DNA of 64,000 bases from an uncultured Chiayiivirga sp. (GTDB lineage Bacteria; Pseudomonadota; Gammaproteobacteria; Xanthomonadales; Xanthomonadaceae). The notes beneath the pieces are model-generated. The model made no database searches. It was not told the DNA's origin and worked only from the letters and a program-made list of their open reading frames with translations. Shown in pieces: positions 35,580-45,652 of this stretch. The DNA lies in contig CAKSZJ010000006.1 of the NCBI GenBank assembly GCA_934525595.1, positions 1-64,000 on the forward strand. The letters are read 5' to 3'. A program made the position numbers and the translations under genes. Numbering within the stretch: position 1 is the first letter of the stretch; each line of letters starts with the position of its first letter.

Positions 35580-35610
35580 CGCCCCTGCCCGCCTGTGACG
35601 GGCAGGGGCG
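35580..35610 (+). terminator. 12-bp stem hairpin between receptor and symporter
   Basis: CGCCCCTGCCCG (35580-35591) pairs perfectly with 35599-35610 across a 7-nt loop. It lies 23 bp after the receptor stop and about 25 bp before the symporter start. There is no T-run; it may be a partial terminator or processing site that lowers expression of the symporter relative to the receptor. Confidence 0.65.
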
Positions 35611-35635
35611 TCTGCGAGATCGGGGGGAGGACCTG

Positions 35636-37057
35636 ATGCAGGGAAATGCAGTGCAGTTGGCGGTGTTCCTCGGGCTCACCGCCCTGGTCGCGCTGGCCAC
35701 CTGGTGGCGCTACCGCAAGGAAGGGCGGGCGGCCGACAGCGCACAGGATTTCTTTCTCGCCGGCCGCCGCCTGGGCTGGCCCTTCATTGCCGGTAGCCTG
35801 CTGCTGACCAACATCAGCGCCGAGCAGATCGTGGGCATGAACGGGGCCCAGAACATGCTCCAGATCTGGTGGGAACTGGGCGCCATCGCCGGCCTGCTGG
35901 TGCTGGCCAAGGTGCTGATCCCGCTGTACTACCGCCACGGCTGCACCACCACCACTGAACTGCTCGAGCGTCGCCTGCCCAACGGTGCCAGCCTGCGGCG
36001 CACGGTGTCGGTGCTGTTCCTCCTGGGCTATCTCTTCATCCTGCTGCCGATGGTGCTCTACACCGGCGCGCGCTTCATGCAGTCGATGTTCCAGCTGGAC
36101 CTGCCGATCCTGGCCATCGCCGCGCTGTTCGCGTGCGCCGGCCTGGCCTACGCGGCGCTCGGCGGGCTGCGTGCGATCGCGATTTCCGACACCTACATGG
36201 GCGTGGTGCTGCTGGTGATGGGCGCGCTGGTGACCGGCTTCGCGCTGGACCGGATCGGCTGGGATTTCTCCGGCATCCCGGCCGAGCGCCTGACTCCGTT
36301 CGGCAGGCCCGATTCGGACATCCCGTGGCCGACCCTGTTGACCGGCATGGTGCTCGCGCACGTTTTCTACTGGGGCACCAACATGCTGATCGCGCAGCGC
36401 GCCCTGGCGGCGCGCGACATCCGCGAGGCGCAGAAGGGCATCTACGCCGCGGCGCTGTTCAAACTCGTGACCCCGCTGATCGTGGTGCTGCCGGGCATCA
36501 TCGCGTTCAAGCTCTACGGTGATATCGGCGACGATGCCTACGGGCGGCTGGTCGGCGACGTGCTGCCGCCCTGGCTTGCGGGCGCATTCGCCGCCGCCAT
36601 CACCGGCGCGGTGCTGTCCAGCTACAACGCCGGCCTCAACTCGGCCGCGGCGCTGTATACCGTGGATCTGCACCTGCCGCTGTTCAACCCGCGCGCCGAC
36701 GGCAAGCGCGTCGGACAGATCGTGCAATGGATCGCCATGCTGGTGTCGCTGGCGCTGGTGCCGCTGTACGAGAACGTCGAAAGCATCATCGCCACGCTGC
36801 AGCAGCTGAACGGGCTGTATTCGATGCCGGTGCTGGCGGCCTTCTTCGTGGCGATCTTTGTGCGCGGTGCCAACGCGACGGCGATCCGGATCGCGCTGGT
36901 GTTCGGGGTGGTGTTGTACGCCGTGTTCACCTTCGCCTGGACCCCGCTGCACTACCTACACCTGATGTCCATCACTTTCGTGGCGACCGTGGCGGTGGCG
37001 ATCGGCCTGGGCCGCTGGGTGCGCGCGCCGCAGGCGGAAGCCGAGCCGGTGTCCTGA
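35636..37057 (+). CDS. sodium/sugar symporter, SSS (SGLT-like) family
   Basis: The 473-aa inner-membrane protein with about 13 hydrophobic segments shows SSS signatures: FFLAGRRLGWPFIAGSLLLTNISAEQIVGMNG (helix 1, sodium site), YTGARFM, LAYAALGGLRAIAISD and GAVLSSYNAGLNSAAALYTVDL. It is most like glucose/galactose symporters, so glucose released outside the cytoplasm is the likely cargo, by context. A very strong ribosome site (GGGGGGAGG) precedes the ATG. Its stop codon abuts the stop of the convergent eda gene. Confidence 0.9.
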   Translation: MQGNAVQLAVFLGLTALVALATWWRYRKEGRAADSAQDFFLAGRRLGWPFIAGSLLLTNISAEQIVGMNGAQNMLQIWWELGAIAGLLVLAKVLIPLYYRHGCTTTTELLERRLPNGASLRRTVSVLFLLGYLFILLPMVLYTGARFMQSMFQLDLPILAIAALFACAGLAYAALGGLRAIAISDTYMGVVLLVMGALVTGFALDRIGWDFSGIPAERLTPFGRPDSDIPWPTLLTGMVLAHVFYWGTNMLIAQRALAARDIREAQKGIYAAALFKLVTPLIVVLPGIIAFKLYGDIGDDAYGRLVGDVLPPWLAGAFAAAITGAVLSSYNAGLNSAAALYTVDLHLPLFNPRADGKRVGQIVQWIAMLVSLALVPLYENVESIIATLQQLNGLYSMPVLAAFFVAIFVRGANATAIRIALVFGVVLYAVFTFAWTPLHYLHLMSITFVATVAVAIGLGRWVRAPQAEAEPVS

Positions 37058-37705
37058 TCAGGGTGCAAGCTGCGCCGCAGCCTGCGCCAGCTGCGCGATG
37101 CGCGCCCAGTCGCCGGTGCGCACCGCTTCCGGCGGCAGCATCCAGGAGCCGCCGACGCAGGCGACGTTGGGCAGGGCGAGGTAGGCGGGTGCCCTGGCGG
37201 CGTCGATGCCGCCGGTCGGACAGAAGCGCGCCTGCGGCAGCGGCCCGGCAAAGCCCTTGAGCGCGGCCACGCCGCCGCTGGCTTCGGCCGGGAAAAACTT
37301 GAAGCGTTGCCAGCCCAGCTCAAGTCCGCGCATCAGTTCGCCTGCCGTCGCGATGCCGGGAATCAGCGGGATCGCGGCCTCCGCCGCCGCGGCGTAAAGC
37401 GCCTCGGTGGCACCGGGCGAGATGGCGAATTGCGCGCCGGCCCGCGCCGCCGCGTCCAGATCGCGCGCCGAAAGCACGGTGCCCGCGCCGACGCAGGCTT
37501 CCGGAAGCTCGCGTGCGATGAGGGTGATGGCGTTCAGCGCGCAGGCACTGCGCAGGGTCACTTCCAGCACCGGCAGGCCGTTGTCGGCCAGCGCGCGGCA
37601 CAGCGGCAGCGCGTCCTCGATGCGTTCGATGGTGATGACGGGGATGACCGGCGCGCGCGCAAACACCGCATCGACGCGCTGTGCGAGGGAGTGGCTGTCG
37701 ATCAT
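37058..37705 (-). CDS. eda: KDPG/KHG aldolase
   Basis: The 215-aa product is the last enzyme of the Entner-Doudoroff pathway, splitting 2-keto-3-deoxy-6-phosphogluconate into pyruvate and glyceraldehyde 3-phosphate. It shows PVIPVITIERIEDALPL, the catalytic glutamate in LEVTLRS (about E48), Schiff-base lysine K136 in FKFFPAEASGG, and the phosphate site PTGGID. It is the final gene of the zwf-pgl-edd-glk-eda operon, 3 bp after glk. Confidence 0.95.
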   Translation of the reverse strand: MIDSHSLAQRVDAVFARAPVIPVITIERIEDALPLCRALADNGLPVLEVTLRSACALNAITLIARELPEACVGAGTVLSARDLDAAARAGAQFAISPGATEALYAAAAEAAIPLIPGIATAGELMRGLELGWQRFKFFPAEASGGVAALKGFAGPLPQARFCPTGGIDAARAPAYLALPNVACVGGSWMLPPEAVRTGDWARIAQLAQAAAQLAP

Positions 37706-37708
37706 GGT

Positions 37709-38689
37709 TCAAAGCTCCGGAGCGCGCAGGGCGCAGGCGGCACCCAGAAGGCCGGGGTGGGGGTGGGTGATGACGTGGATCGGGACCGATTCCAGCAGCG
37801 CCGCCATGCGGCCCTTGGCGAGGAAGCGTTCGCGGAAGGCGCTGGCGCGCAGGAACGGGATGAAGCGGGGCACGATGCCGCCGGCGATCACCACGCTGCG
37901 CGCACCGTGGATCAGGGCGCAGTCGCCGGCCACGCTGCCCAGCACCGCGCAGAAGCGCGCCAGCGCGCGCCGCGCCGACAGGTCGTGGCCATCCAGCGCG
38001 GCGGCGACGATCTCGGCGGGATCGCGCAGCAGCGGATGGCTGGCGGCATCGGCGGCAACGCCGCGCAGCACCGCGTCGATTTCCGACAGACCCTTGCCGC
38101 AAAGCAGGCGCTCGGTCGAGGTGCGTCCGTGCTGGGCTGTCAGCCAGGTGTTGATGCTGCGCTCTTCGTCCCCGATCGGCGCAAAGCCGACGTGGCCGCC
38201 CTCGGTTTCGACCGTGTGCCAGCCGTGCGAATGCGACCCGACCAGCAGCGCCACGCCCAGTCCCGTGCCCGGCCCCAGCACGCTGACCGGCCCGCGCAGC
38301 GCGGCCTCGGGATCGCCGTGCAGGGTGAGGAGGGATTCGCGCGACAGCGCCGGGATCGCCCAGGCCAGCGCGCCGAAATCGTTGAGCATGCGTAGTTCGT
38401 CCAGGCCGAGCGTGTTCTGCAGTTCGCTGCGGCTGAACGACCAGGCGCGGTTGGTGAGGCGGATCTCGTCGCTGCCGACCGGGCAGGCCACCGCCAGCGC
38501 GGCGCGCGCGGGCTGCGCGTCGACCTGCGCCAGGTAGTGTTCGATCGCGTGCTGCACGCTGGCGAAGTCGGCGTTGGCCAGCGCGCGCGAGGCAAGCAGC
38601 GCCGGTTCGGGCGACGACGGGTTGACCAGCGCGAAGCGCGCGTTGGTGCCGCCGATATCCCCGACCAGGGCCAACTCGGACCGGTTCAT
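37709..38689 (-). CDS. glk: glucokinase
   Basis: The 326-aa bacterial-type glucokinase phosphorylates glucose to glucose 6-phosphate. It has the ATP phosphate loop at the N-terminus ([15 protein letters not shown]), the glucose-binding [10 protein letters not shown] and [11 protein letters not shown], and [17 protein letters not shown] 38689 overlaps the edd stop by 4 bp. It connects the glucosidases of this region to the Entner-Doudoroff enzymes of its own operon. Confidence 0.95.
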   Translation of the reverse strand: MNRSELALVGDIGGTNARFALVNPSSPEPALLASRALANADFASVQHAIEHYLAQVDAQPARAALAVACPVGSDEIRLTNRAWSFSRSELQNTLGLDELRMLNDFGALAWAIPALSRESLLTLHGDPEAALRGPVSVLGPGTGLGVALLVGSHSHGWHTVETEGGHVGFAPIGDEERSINTWLTAQHGRTSTERLLCGKGLSEIDAVLRGVAADAASHPLLRDPAEIVAAALDGHDLSARRALARFCAVLGSVAGDCALIHGARSVVIAGGIVPRFIPFLRASAFRERFLAKGRMAALLESVPIHVITHPHPGLLGAACALRAPEL

Positions 38690-40515
38690 GCGTCGTCCGC
38701 GAACAGCGCGCAGGCACCCCGCTCGGCCGGGCCGACGCGGTTGCGCATCAGGCCGAACAGCTCGCGGCCCATGCCGGACTGGTTGCCGGCCAGGTCCAGT
38801 GGCTGTGCTTCGCGGGCCTGCCATTGCGCTTGGTCCAGCATCACGTCCATTGTGCCGGCCTCGGCATCGATGCGGATCAGGTCGCCGTCGCGCAGCTTCG
38901 CCAGCGCGCCGCCATCGGCGGCCTCCGGCGTCACGTGGATCGCGGCCAGCACCTTGCCCGAGGCACCCGACATGCGCCCGTCGGTGACCAGGGCCACGCG
39001 CTGGCCGCGGTCCTGCAGGGCGGCCAGCGTGGGGGTGAGCTTGTGCAGTTCGGGCATGCCGTTGGCGCGCGGGCCCTGGCCGCGCACCACCGCGGTGAAG
39101 TCGCCGCCCAGCGCGCCGGCCTTGAACGCGGCCAGCAGGGCTTCCTGCGAGGCGAAGATTTTTGCCGGTGCCTCGTGTTGGCGGTACTGCGGCGCGACCG
39201 CCGAAACCTTCACCACCGCGCGTCCGAGGTTGCCGTGCAGCACGCGCAGGCCGCCTTCGGCATCGAACGGCGCGGACGCCGGGCGCACGATGCCGGTATT
39301 GCGCGACTGCGCGGGCGGATCGCGCCAGTCCAGCCGCGTTCCGTCCAGGAAGGGCTGTCTTGCCTGCTGGCGCAGGTTGCCGCCGTGCACGCAGGCGATG
39401 TCCTCGTGCAGCAGTCCGGCATCGAGCAGCTGGGTGATGATGAAGCCCATGCCGCCGGCGGCTTCGAAGTGGTTCACGTCGGCCGGACCGTTGGGATAGA
39501 CCCGCGCCAGCAGCGGGGTGGCGCGCGAGAGTTCGTCGAAGTCGTTCCAGTCGATGAGGATGCCGGCGGCGCGCGCCACCGCGACCAGGTGCAGGGTGTG
39601 GTTGGTCGAGCCGCCGGTGGCCGCCAGTCCGACCAGGGCGTTGACGATGGCCTTCTCGTCGATCGTGTGCGCGAGCGGCCGACAGTCGTCGCCCAGCGCC
39701 GTGATGCGCAGCGCCTGTTCGGCGGCGGCCACGGTGAGCGCATCGCGCAGCGGCGTGCCGGGCGGCACGAAGGCGGTGCCCGGCAGGTGCAGGCCCATCA
39801 CTTCCATCAGCATCTGGTTGGAATTGGCGGTGCCGTAGAAGGTGCAGGTGCCCGGCGCGTGGTAGGACGCGGCTTCCGCATCCATCAGCTCGTCGCGGCC
39901 GGCTTCCCCGAGCGCGAAGCGCTGGCGCACCTTCGCCTTCTCCGGGTTGGGGATGCCCGAGGGCATCGGCCCGGCCGGCACGAACACCACCGGCAGGTGG
40001 CCGAAGCCGAGCGCGCCGATCAGGAGCCCGGGCACGATCTTGTCGCACACGCCCAGCATCAGCGCGGCGTCGTAGCAATCGTGCGAGAGCGAGACCGCCG
40101 TCGCCATCGCGATCACGTCGCGCGAGAACAGCGACAGCTCCATGCCGGCGCGGCCCTGGGTGATGCCGTCGCACATCGCCGGCACGCCGCCGGCGACCTG
40201 CGCGCTGCCGCCGGCGTTGCGCGCCGCCATGCGGATCAGGCTGGGGTAGTGCTCCATCGGCTGGTGCGCGCTGAGCATGTCGTTGTAGGCGGTGACGATG
40301 CCGAGGTTGCCGCCGCGGCCGCGGCGCAGCGCCGCCTTGTCCTGCCCGGAGGCGGCGAAGCCGTGCGCCTGGTTGCTGCAGGAAAGGCGGTAGCGGTACG
40401 GACCGGCGTCGCGCGCGGCGCTCATGCGGGCGAGGTAATCGTCGCGCGTGGTCCGGCTGCGCTCGGCGATGCGTGCGGTGACACGCGCGATGGCGGGATG
40501 CAGGACGGCAGACAT
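38686..40515 (-). CDS. edd: 6-phosphogluconate dehydratase
   Basis: The 609-aa iron-sulfur dehydratase converts 6-phosphogluconate to KDPG. Characteristic segments are [23 protein letters not shown], the cysteines in [25 protein letters not shown] and [14 protein letters not shown], the [12 protein letters not shown] motif and [22 protein letters not shown]. Length and motifs are typical. It overlaps glk at its end and pgl at its start, showing tight coupling. Confidence 0.96.
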   Translation of the reverse strand: MSAVLHPAIARVTARIAERSRTTRDDYLARMSAARDAGPYRYRLSCSNQAHGFAASGQDKAALRRGRGGNLGIVTAYNDMLSAHQPMEHYPSLIRMAARNAGGSAQVAGGVPAMCDGITQGRAGMELSLFSRDVIAMATAVSLSHDCYDAALMLGVCDKIVPGLLIGALGFGHLPVVFVPAGPMPSGIPNPEKAKVRQRFALGEAGRDELMDAEAASYHAPGTCTFYGTANSNQMLMEVMGLHLPGTAFVPPGTPLRDALTVAAAEQALRITALGDDCRPLAHTIDEKAIVNALVGLAATGGSTNHTLHLVAVARAAGILIDWNDFDELSRATPLLARVYPNGPADVNHFEAAGGMGFIITQLLDAGLLHEDIACVHGGNLRQQARQPFLDGTRLDWRDPPAQSRNTGIVRPASAPFDAEGGLRVLHGNLGRAVVKVSAVAPQYRQHEAPAKIFASQEALLAAFKAGALGGDFTAVVRGQGPRANGMPELHKLTPTLAALQDRGQRVALVTDGRMSGASGKVLAAIHVTPEAADGGALAKLRDGDLIRIDAEAGTMDVMLDQAQWQAREAQPLDLAGNQSGMGRELFGLMRNRVGPAERGACALFADDA

Positions 40516-41222
40516 TACGGACTCCAGTGGATACGGATGGGTGGCGGCGAAGGCGCGTGCAGCAGGCCGCAGACCGGCAGCCCGCCCTGCGGTTCGCGCA
40601 GGGCGCGCTGCAGTACCGCGCGCTTTTCCTCGCCGGTCACGACCAGGTGGATTTCCCGCGCCCGCAAGAGGCGCGGCAGGGTCAGGCTGATCCGCGCGAA
40701 CGGTGCCTCGGGTGGCAGCGGATCGGGCACCGTGGCCAGGGCATCGATGCCGCTGCCCGGGGCCATGCCCTGGGCGAGATTCGCCGCGCCCGGGAACAGC
40801 GAGGCGATGTGGCCATCGGCACCCATGCCAAGCAGCACCGCGTCGAAGTCGCCGGAGCGTTCGGCGAGCGTCGCCTGCGCCAGCGCCAGCGAGGCTGCCA
40901 CATCGCCATCGGCGCGGGTAATCGGGTGCAGCCTCATGGCCGGGCTGTCGCCGAAGGCGGTGCGCAGCTGGCGCAGGTTGCAGGCGGGGTGATCGTGCGG
41001 CACGCAGCGCTCGTCGGTCGGCAGCGCGTCGATCCGCCCGTCGAACGCGGTGCGCGCGAGCCGGGCGTATACCGGCAGCGGCGTGCGCCCGCCGGCGAGG
41101 GCCAGCCAGGCCGCGCCGCGCGCGCGGATCGCGCTGCGGCAGGCCTGTTCCAGCGCGTCGCCGACCGCTTCGACCAGACGTGCGGCATCGGCGTAGCTGC
41201 GGGCGTGCTCGTTCGGCGACAC
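40515..41222 (-). CDS. pgl: 6-phosphogluconolactonase
   Basis: The 235-aa product of the NagB/sugar isomerase fold hydrolyses 6-phosphogluconolactone. It shows [32 protein letters not shown], the catalytic region [17 protein letters not shown] and [12 protein letters not shown]. It starts with GTG at 41222, 10 bp after zwf, and its stop overlaps the edd start. Confidence 0.95.
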   Translation of the reverse strand: MSPNEHARSYADAARLVEAVGDALEQACRSAIRARGAAWLALAGGRTPLPVYARLARTAFDGRIDALPTDERCVPHDHPACNLRQLRTAFGDSPAMRLHPITRADGDVAASLALAQATLAERSGDFDAVLLGMGADGHIASLFPGAANLAQGMAPGSGIDALATVPDPLPPEAPFARISLTLPRLLRAREIHLVVTGEEKRAVLQRALREPQGGLPVCGLLHAPSPPPIRIHWSP

Positions 41223-41232
41223 TGCGCTGTCC

Positions 41233-42708
41233 TCACTCGCGCCAGGCGTGGCCGCGGCGGTCGGGCAGCGTGACCGCCGCGGCCGGTCCGCAGGTTCCGG
41301 CCTGATAGGGGCGCGGCGTCATGCCGGTCGCGCGCCAGCCGGCGGCGATCGCATCGATCCAGGCCCAGGCCGCCTCGGTTTCGTCGCGTCGCACGAACAG
41401 GGTGCCGTTGCCTTCGATCGCATCCAGATACAGGCGCTCGTAGGCCACGCGCTTGCGGGTGCTGGCGAACTCCTGGTGGAAGTCGAGGTCGAGCACAACC
41501 TGCGAGAGCCGCAGACCGTTTCGATCAAGGCCCGGCGTCTTGCTCATGAGGGTGAGGCCGATGCGCTCCTCGGGCTGCAGCCGGATCAGCAGGCCGTTGG
41601 GCTGCATGTCGGCCGCGGCCGCGCCGCCGAAAATGGAATAGGGCACCTTGCGGAACTGGATGTAGATCTCGGTGCTGCGCGCCGGCATGCGTTTGCCGGT
41701 GCGCAGGTAGAAGGGCACGCCCGACCAGCGCCAGTTGTCCACGTGTGCGCGCAGCGCCACGAAGGTTTCGGTGCCGCTCGGCCGCCCGACCTCTTCGACG
41801 TAGCCGGGCACCGCAACGCCGCCGACGGCACCGGCGCTGTACTGGCCGATCACGCTTTCGGCGGCCACCTCGTCGCGCCCGATGGGGCGCAGCGAGCGCA
41901 GCACCTTGATCTTCTCGTTGCGCACCGCCGCCGGATCGAAGCGCGCCGGCGGCTCCATCGCCACCAGGCACAGGAGCTGCAGCATGTGGTTCTGGATCAT
42001 GTCGCGCAGCGCGCCCGACTCATCGTAATAGTCGCCGCGCCCCTCCACGCCGACGGTTTCGCCCACGGTGATCTGCACCTGTTCGATATGGCGTGCGTTC
42101 CAGAGCGGCTCGAACATCGAATTGCCGAAGCGCAGCGCGATCAGGTTCTGCACGCCCTCCTTGCCGAGGTAATGATCGACCCGGTAGATGCAGTCCTCAT
42201 CGAACACCCCGGCCACGGCGTCATTGATCGCGTTGGAGCTGGCGAGGTCGCTGCCGATGGGTTTTTCCAGCATCACCCGGGTGCCCTCGCCATTCACTCC
42301 GTGCGCCGCGAGCGCCTGACAGGCCGCGCCGTAGAACTTCGGTGCCGTGCTGAGGTGATAGAGCACATCGCCGCTGCGCAGCGCGGTGATCGCTTCGGCC
42401 AGGGCCTGCATCGAGGCGGCATCGTCGATGCCGGCGGCGCGGTAGTCGAGCCGCTCGATCAGCCCGCGCAGGGCGGCATCGTCGTTGCGCACATCTTTGA
42501 GGCTGGCGGTGACGAGGTTGATGAAACCTTCCCGATCCAATTCACTGCGGGCGGTGCCGAGGATGCGCATCCCCGCCGGCAGCAGGCCGTCGGCCTCAAG
42601 GTCGTAGAGCGAAGGCAGCAGCATCCTGCGCGCAAGATCGCCGGTGGCACCGAAAAGGGTCAGCAGGGAGGCGGGGCGGCTGGGGGGCACGAAGATCGTC
42701 CGGTACAA
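41233..42708 (-). CDS. zwf: glucose-6-phosphate 1-dehydrogenase
   Basis: It oxidises glucose 6-phosphate to the lactone with NAD(P)+. It has the coenzyme motif GATGDLA (about 20-26), the active-site segment RVDHYLGKE (176-184), and a full-length C-terminus ending PDRRGHAWRE. The start is uncertain: TTG 42708 (491 aa) or GTG 42690 (485 aa); no ATG precedes the Rossmann motif. It is the first gene of the operon. About 50-70 bp upstream, TGTCATGATGGACA (42777-42790) is an inverted repeat that could be a regulator site. Confidence 0.94.
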   Translation of the reverse strand: MYRTIFVPPSRPASLLTLFGATGDLARRMLLPSLYDLEADGLLPAGMRILGTARSELDREGFINLVTASLKDVRNDDAALRGLIERLDYRAAGIDDAASMQALAEAITALRSGDVLYHLSTAPKFYGAACQALAAHGVNGEGTRVMLEKPIGSDLASSNAINDAVAGVFDEDCIYRVDHYLGKEGVQNLIALRFGNSMFEPLWNARHIEQVQITVGETVGVEGRGDYYDESGALRDMIQNHMLQLLCLVAMEPPARFDPAAVRNEKIKVLRSLRPIGRDEVAAESVIGQYSAGAVGGVAVPGYVEEVGRPSGTETFVALRAHVDNWRWSGVPFYLRTGKRMPARSTEIYIQFRKVPYSIFGGAAAADMQPNGLLIRLQPEERIGLTLMSKTPGLDRNGLRLSQVVLDLDFHQEFASTRKRVAYERLYLDAIEGNGTLFVRRDETEAAWAWIDAIAAGWRATGMTPRPYQAGTCGPAAAVTLPDRRGHAWRE

Positions 42709-42839
42709 GATGCCCGGAGCTTACCGCCGACGGCACCCGAGGGCGGGATGATTTCGATTCCAGTGCGGCGTGGCTGTGTCATGATGGACATCCCGGTCCG
42801 CCCGGGCCGGTGGTGACGGTGCGTACCCGGAGGTGCCCC

Positions 42840-43523
42840 ATGCCACGTCGACTTTTGCTGCTGCTTGTCCTGATTGCCGGAGGCCTTGCGTTCCAGCCGG
42901 CGCTGGCCGAAACCACGGTCAGCCAGCGCGCCATTGTTTCGTCCCATGCCTTCCTCAAGCACCATCCCGATCTGCGCTACCGCTTCCAGGGGTTGCGCGA
43001 GTACGAGCGCGGCGATTACCGGCGCGCCATGGGCCGGTTCCTGATCGCGGCGCAGTGGGCCGACAAGCCTTCGCAGGCGATGATCGCGCAGATGCACTTC
43101 CTCGGGCGCGGCGTGCCGCGCGACCCGGTGCGCGGCTATATCTGGATGGACCTGGCCGCCGAGCGCGGGGAGGCGCGGATGGTGGCGGAGCGCGAGCGCT
43201 ACTGGGAACAGCTCGACGAATCGCAGCGTGCGCGCGTGCTGGAACTCGGCCCGGAGGTCTATGCGCGCTACGGTGACGAGGTTACCGGCCCGCGGCTCGC
43301 GCGCGTGCTGGAGCACGGTCGGCGCGCGATGACGGGCGGCCGCCTGGGGACGTCCAGCCAGCTCGACGTCGTGCTTCCCACCACCGCCGGCAGCATCACC
43401 GTGCGCGGCGAGGAGTTCTACCAGGACATCTACTGGGATCTGCCCAGCTACTGGGCCTGGCAGGCGCGCGCCTGGGACGCGGTGCCCAACTGGCGCATCG
43501 AGACCGGCGCACCATCGCGCTGA
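42840..43523 (+). CDS. exported Sel1/TPR-like protein
   Basis: The 227-aa product has a signal peptide (MPRRLLLLLVLIAGGLAFQPALA). Sel1-like helical repeats follow (about 45-110: REYERGDYRRAMGRFLIAAQWADKPSQAMIAQMHFLGRGVPRDPVRGYIWMDLAAERG). The C-terminal 80 residues are not recognised. Sel1 repeats mediate protein contacts. The ribosome site CGGAGG sits 6 nt before the ATG. Its partner is unknown. Confidence 0.8.
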   Translation: MPRRLLLLLVLIAGGLAFQPALAETTVSQRAIVSSHAFLKHHPDLRYRFQGLREYERGDYRRAMGRFLIAAQWADKPSQAMIAQMHFLGRGVPRDPVRGYIWMDLAAERGEARMVAERERYWEQLDESQRARVLELGPEVYARYGDEVTGPRLARVLEHGRRAMTGGRLGTSSQLDVVLPTTAGSITVRGEEFYQDIYWDLPSYWAWQARAWDAVPNWRIETGAPSR

Positions 43524-43593
43524 GCGCGATCCGGCAGCGGGCGGGTGGGGCTGGCACAATGCCGGCCCCCGATCGCGTCGTCTTGCTTTTGCC

Positions 43594-45570
43594 ATGAGCC
43601 TCAATCCCGCCCAGCGCGCCGCCGTTGAGCATTGCGACACGCCGCTGCTGGTGCTGGCGGGTGCCGGCTCGGGCAAGACCCGCGTCATCACCCAGAAGAT
43701 CCACCACCTGATCGTGCGGCGCGGCATGGCGCCGGGCAAGATCGCCGCGATCACCTTCACCAACAAGGCGGCGCGCGAGATGCGCGAGCGCGCTGGCGCG
43801 CTGCTGCGCGGGGTGGACAGCGAGGGCCTGACGATCTGCACCTTCCACTCGCTGGGCCTGAAGTTCCTGCAGATCGAACACGAGGCCGCCGGGCTGCGGC
43901 GCGGCTTCTCGATCTTCGACAGCGACGACAGCGGCGCGCTGATCAAGGATCTGATGCCGCGCGGTGCCAACGCGCAGGCGGTCGCGGCGGTGCGCGCGCT
44001 CGTGTCGCGCGCCAAGGCCGACGGTTTTTCGCCCGAGCGCGCCGCGGAGCTGGCGCAAAGCCCGCGCGAGCGCGAGGCGGCCGATCTCTACGGCCAGTAC
44101 CAGAAGCGCCTGGCGGCGTTCAACGCGGTGGACTTCGACGACCTGATCCGCCTTCCGGTGGCGCTGCTGGAGGCGCACGAGCCGCTGCGCGACGCCTGGC
44201 GCGAGCGCCTGCGCTATCTGCTGGTGGACGAATACCAGGACACCAACGCCGGACAGTACGCGCTGCTGAAGCATCTGGCCGGGCCACGCGGCGCGTTCAC
44301 CTGCGTGGGCGATGACGACCAGTCGATCTACGCCTGGCGCGGTGCCGATACCGCGAACATCGAGCGACTCGGGCAGGATTACCCGGCGCTGGGGATCATC
44401 AAGCTCGAACAGAACTACCGCTGCGCGCGCCGCATCCTGCGCGCCGCCAATGCGCTGATCGCCAACAACCCGCACCTGCACCCCAAGAAGCTGTGGAGCG
44501 ATGCAGCCGACGGCGAGCCGATCCGCGTGTTCGAGTGCCGCGACGGCGAGCACGAGGCCGAGCGCATCGCCACCGAGATCGCCTTCCTCTCGCACAAGCA
44601 CGCGGCGCAGTGGGGCGATTTCGCCATCCTGTTTCGCGGCAACCACCAGTCGCGCGCGCTGGAAAAGGCGCTGCAGCTGCAGCGCATTCCCTATCACCTC
44701 TCCGGCGGCACCGCGTTCCTGGAGCGCGCCGAGGTCAAGGATGCGCTGGCCTGGCTGCGCCTCATCGCCAATCCCGACGACGACACCGCCTTCCTGCGCG
44801 CGGTGGCGGCACCGCGCCGCGAGATCGGTGCCACCACGCTGGCCCGGCTGGGCGAGCTTGCCAACGGCCTGCACCTGGGCCTGGCGCGCGCGGCATCGCG
44901 CGATGACGTGTTGGGGCAGCTCGCGCCGCGCGCGGCCCGCGCGCTCGACGCCTTCATGCAGCTGGTGGCCAGCCTGCGGCGCGCTTCCACGGTGCTCGCG
45001 CCGGGCGCGCTGTGCCGTCGGCTGGTGGAGGAGAGCGGCCAGCTTGCCGCGATCCGCGCCGAGTGCAAGGACGATGCGCTGTTCGAACGCCGCCGCGGCA
45101 ACGTCGAAGAGCTGGCGGAGTGGTTCGATGCCGCCGGCAAGGGCGCGGCTGGCGAACTGGTGGCCCAGCTCGCGCTCTTGACCGCCTCCGATCGCGATGC
45201 GCCGGGCAACGCGGTGCGCCTGATGACCCTGCATGCCTCCAAGGGCCTGGAATTCGATTACGTGTTCATTGCCGGCGTCGAGGACGGCCTGCTGCCGCAC
45301 GAATCCTCGATCGAGGAGGGCCGGCTCGACGAGGAGCGCCGGCTCATGTACGTCGGCATCACCCGCGCCCGGCGCCTGTTGCACTTGAGCTACCCGCGCC
45401 ACGTGCGCCGCTTCGGTGAGCTGCAGAAATCGGTGCCGAGCCGTTTCATCGACGAAATACCCGCCGCCGAACTTCACATCGTAGGCCGCGATGCCGGGCA
45501 GGACGCCGAACGTACCGCCGAGCGGGCCGACGCCGCGATCGCGCGGCTGCAGGCCTTGTTCGCCAAGTGA
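43594..45570 (+). CDS. rep: ATP-dependent DNA helicase Rep
   Basis: The 658-aa UvrD/Rep-type SF1A 3'-5' helicase acts in replication-fork restart. It has Walker A GAGSGKT (23-29), motif Ia AAITFTNKAAREM, Walker B LVDEYQDTN (about 210-218), motif III GDDDQSIYAWRGA, motif IV QNYRC, VRLMTLHASKGLEFDYVFIAGVEDGLLPH and motif VI EERRLMYVGITRAR. Length and motif set fit Rep. Confidence 0.93.
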   Translation: MSLNPAQRAAVEHCDTPLLVLAGAGSGKTRVITQKIHHLIVRRGMAPGKIAAITFTNKAAREMRERAGALLRGVDSEGLTICTFHSLGLKFLQIEHEAAGLRRGFSIFDSDDSGALIKDLMPRGANAQAVAAVRALVSRAKADGFSPERAAELAQSPREREAADLYGQYQKRLAAFNAVDFDDLIRLPVALLEAHEPLRDAWRERLRYLLVDEYQDTNAGQYALLKHLAGPRGAFTCVGDDDQSIYAWRGADTANIERLGQDYPALGIIKLEQNYRCARRILRAANALIANNPHLHPKKLWSDAADGEPIRVFECRDGEHEAERIATEIAFLSHKHAAQWGDFAILFRGNHQSRALEKALQLQRIPYHLSGGTAFLERAEVKDALAWLRLIANPDDDTAFLRAVAAPRREIGATTLARLGELANGLHLGLARAASRDDVLGQLAPRAARALDAFMQLVASLRRASTVLAPGALCRRLVEESGQLAAIRAECKDDALFERRRGNVEELAEWFDAAGKGAAGELVAQLALLTASDRDAPGNAVRLMTLHASKGLEFDYVFIAGVEDGLLPHESSIEEGRLDEERRLMYVGITRARRLLHLSYPRHVRRFGELQKSVPSRFIDEIPAAELHIVGRDAGQDAERTAERADAAIARLQALFAK

Positions 45571-45652
45571 GGCGGCGTATCGGGCGGGGCGCGGGAATCC
45601 GCCGGCTCAGGCCCGCTACACTTGCTCAACCTCAATCCACGAGAGCCAACCG

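Noticed and set aside
42777..42790. HexR or other operator TGTCATGATGGACA upstream of zwf
   Set aside because: It is an inverted repeat but does not match the HexR consensus, has no second copy in the window, and could be chance; only mentioned under zwf.
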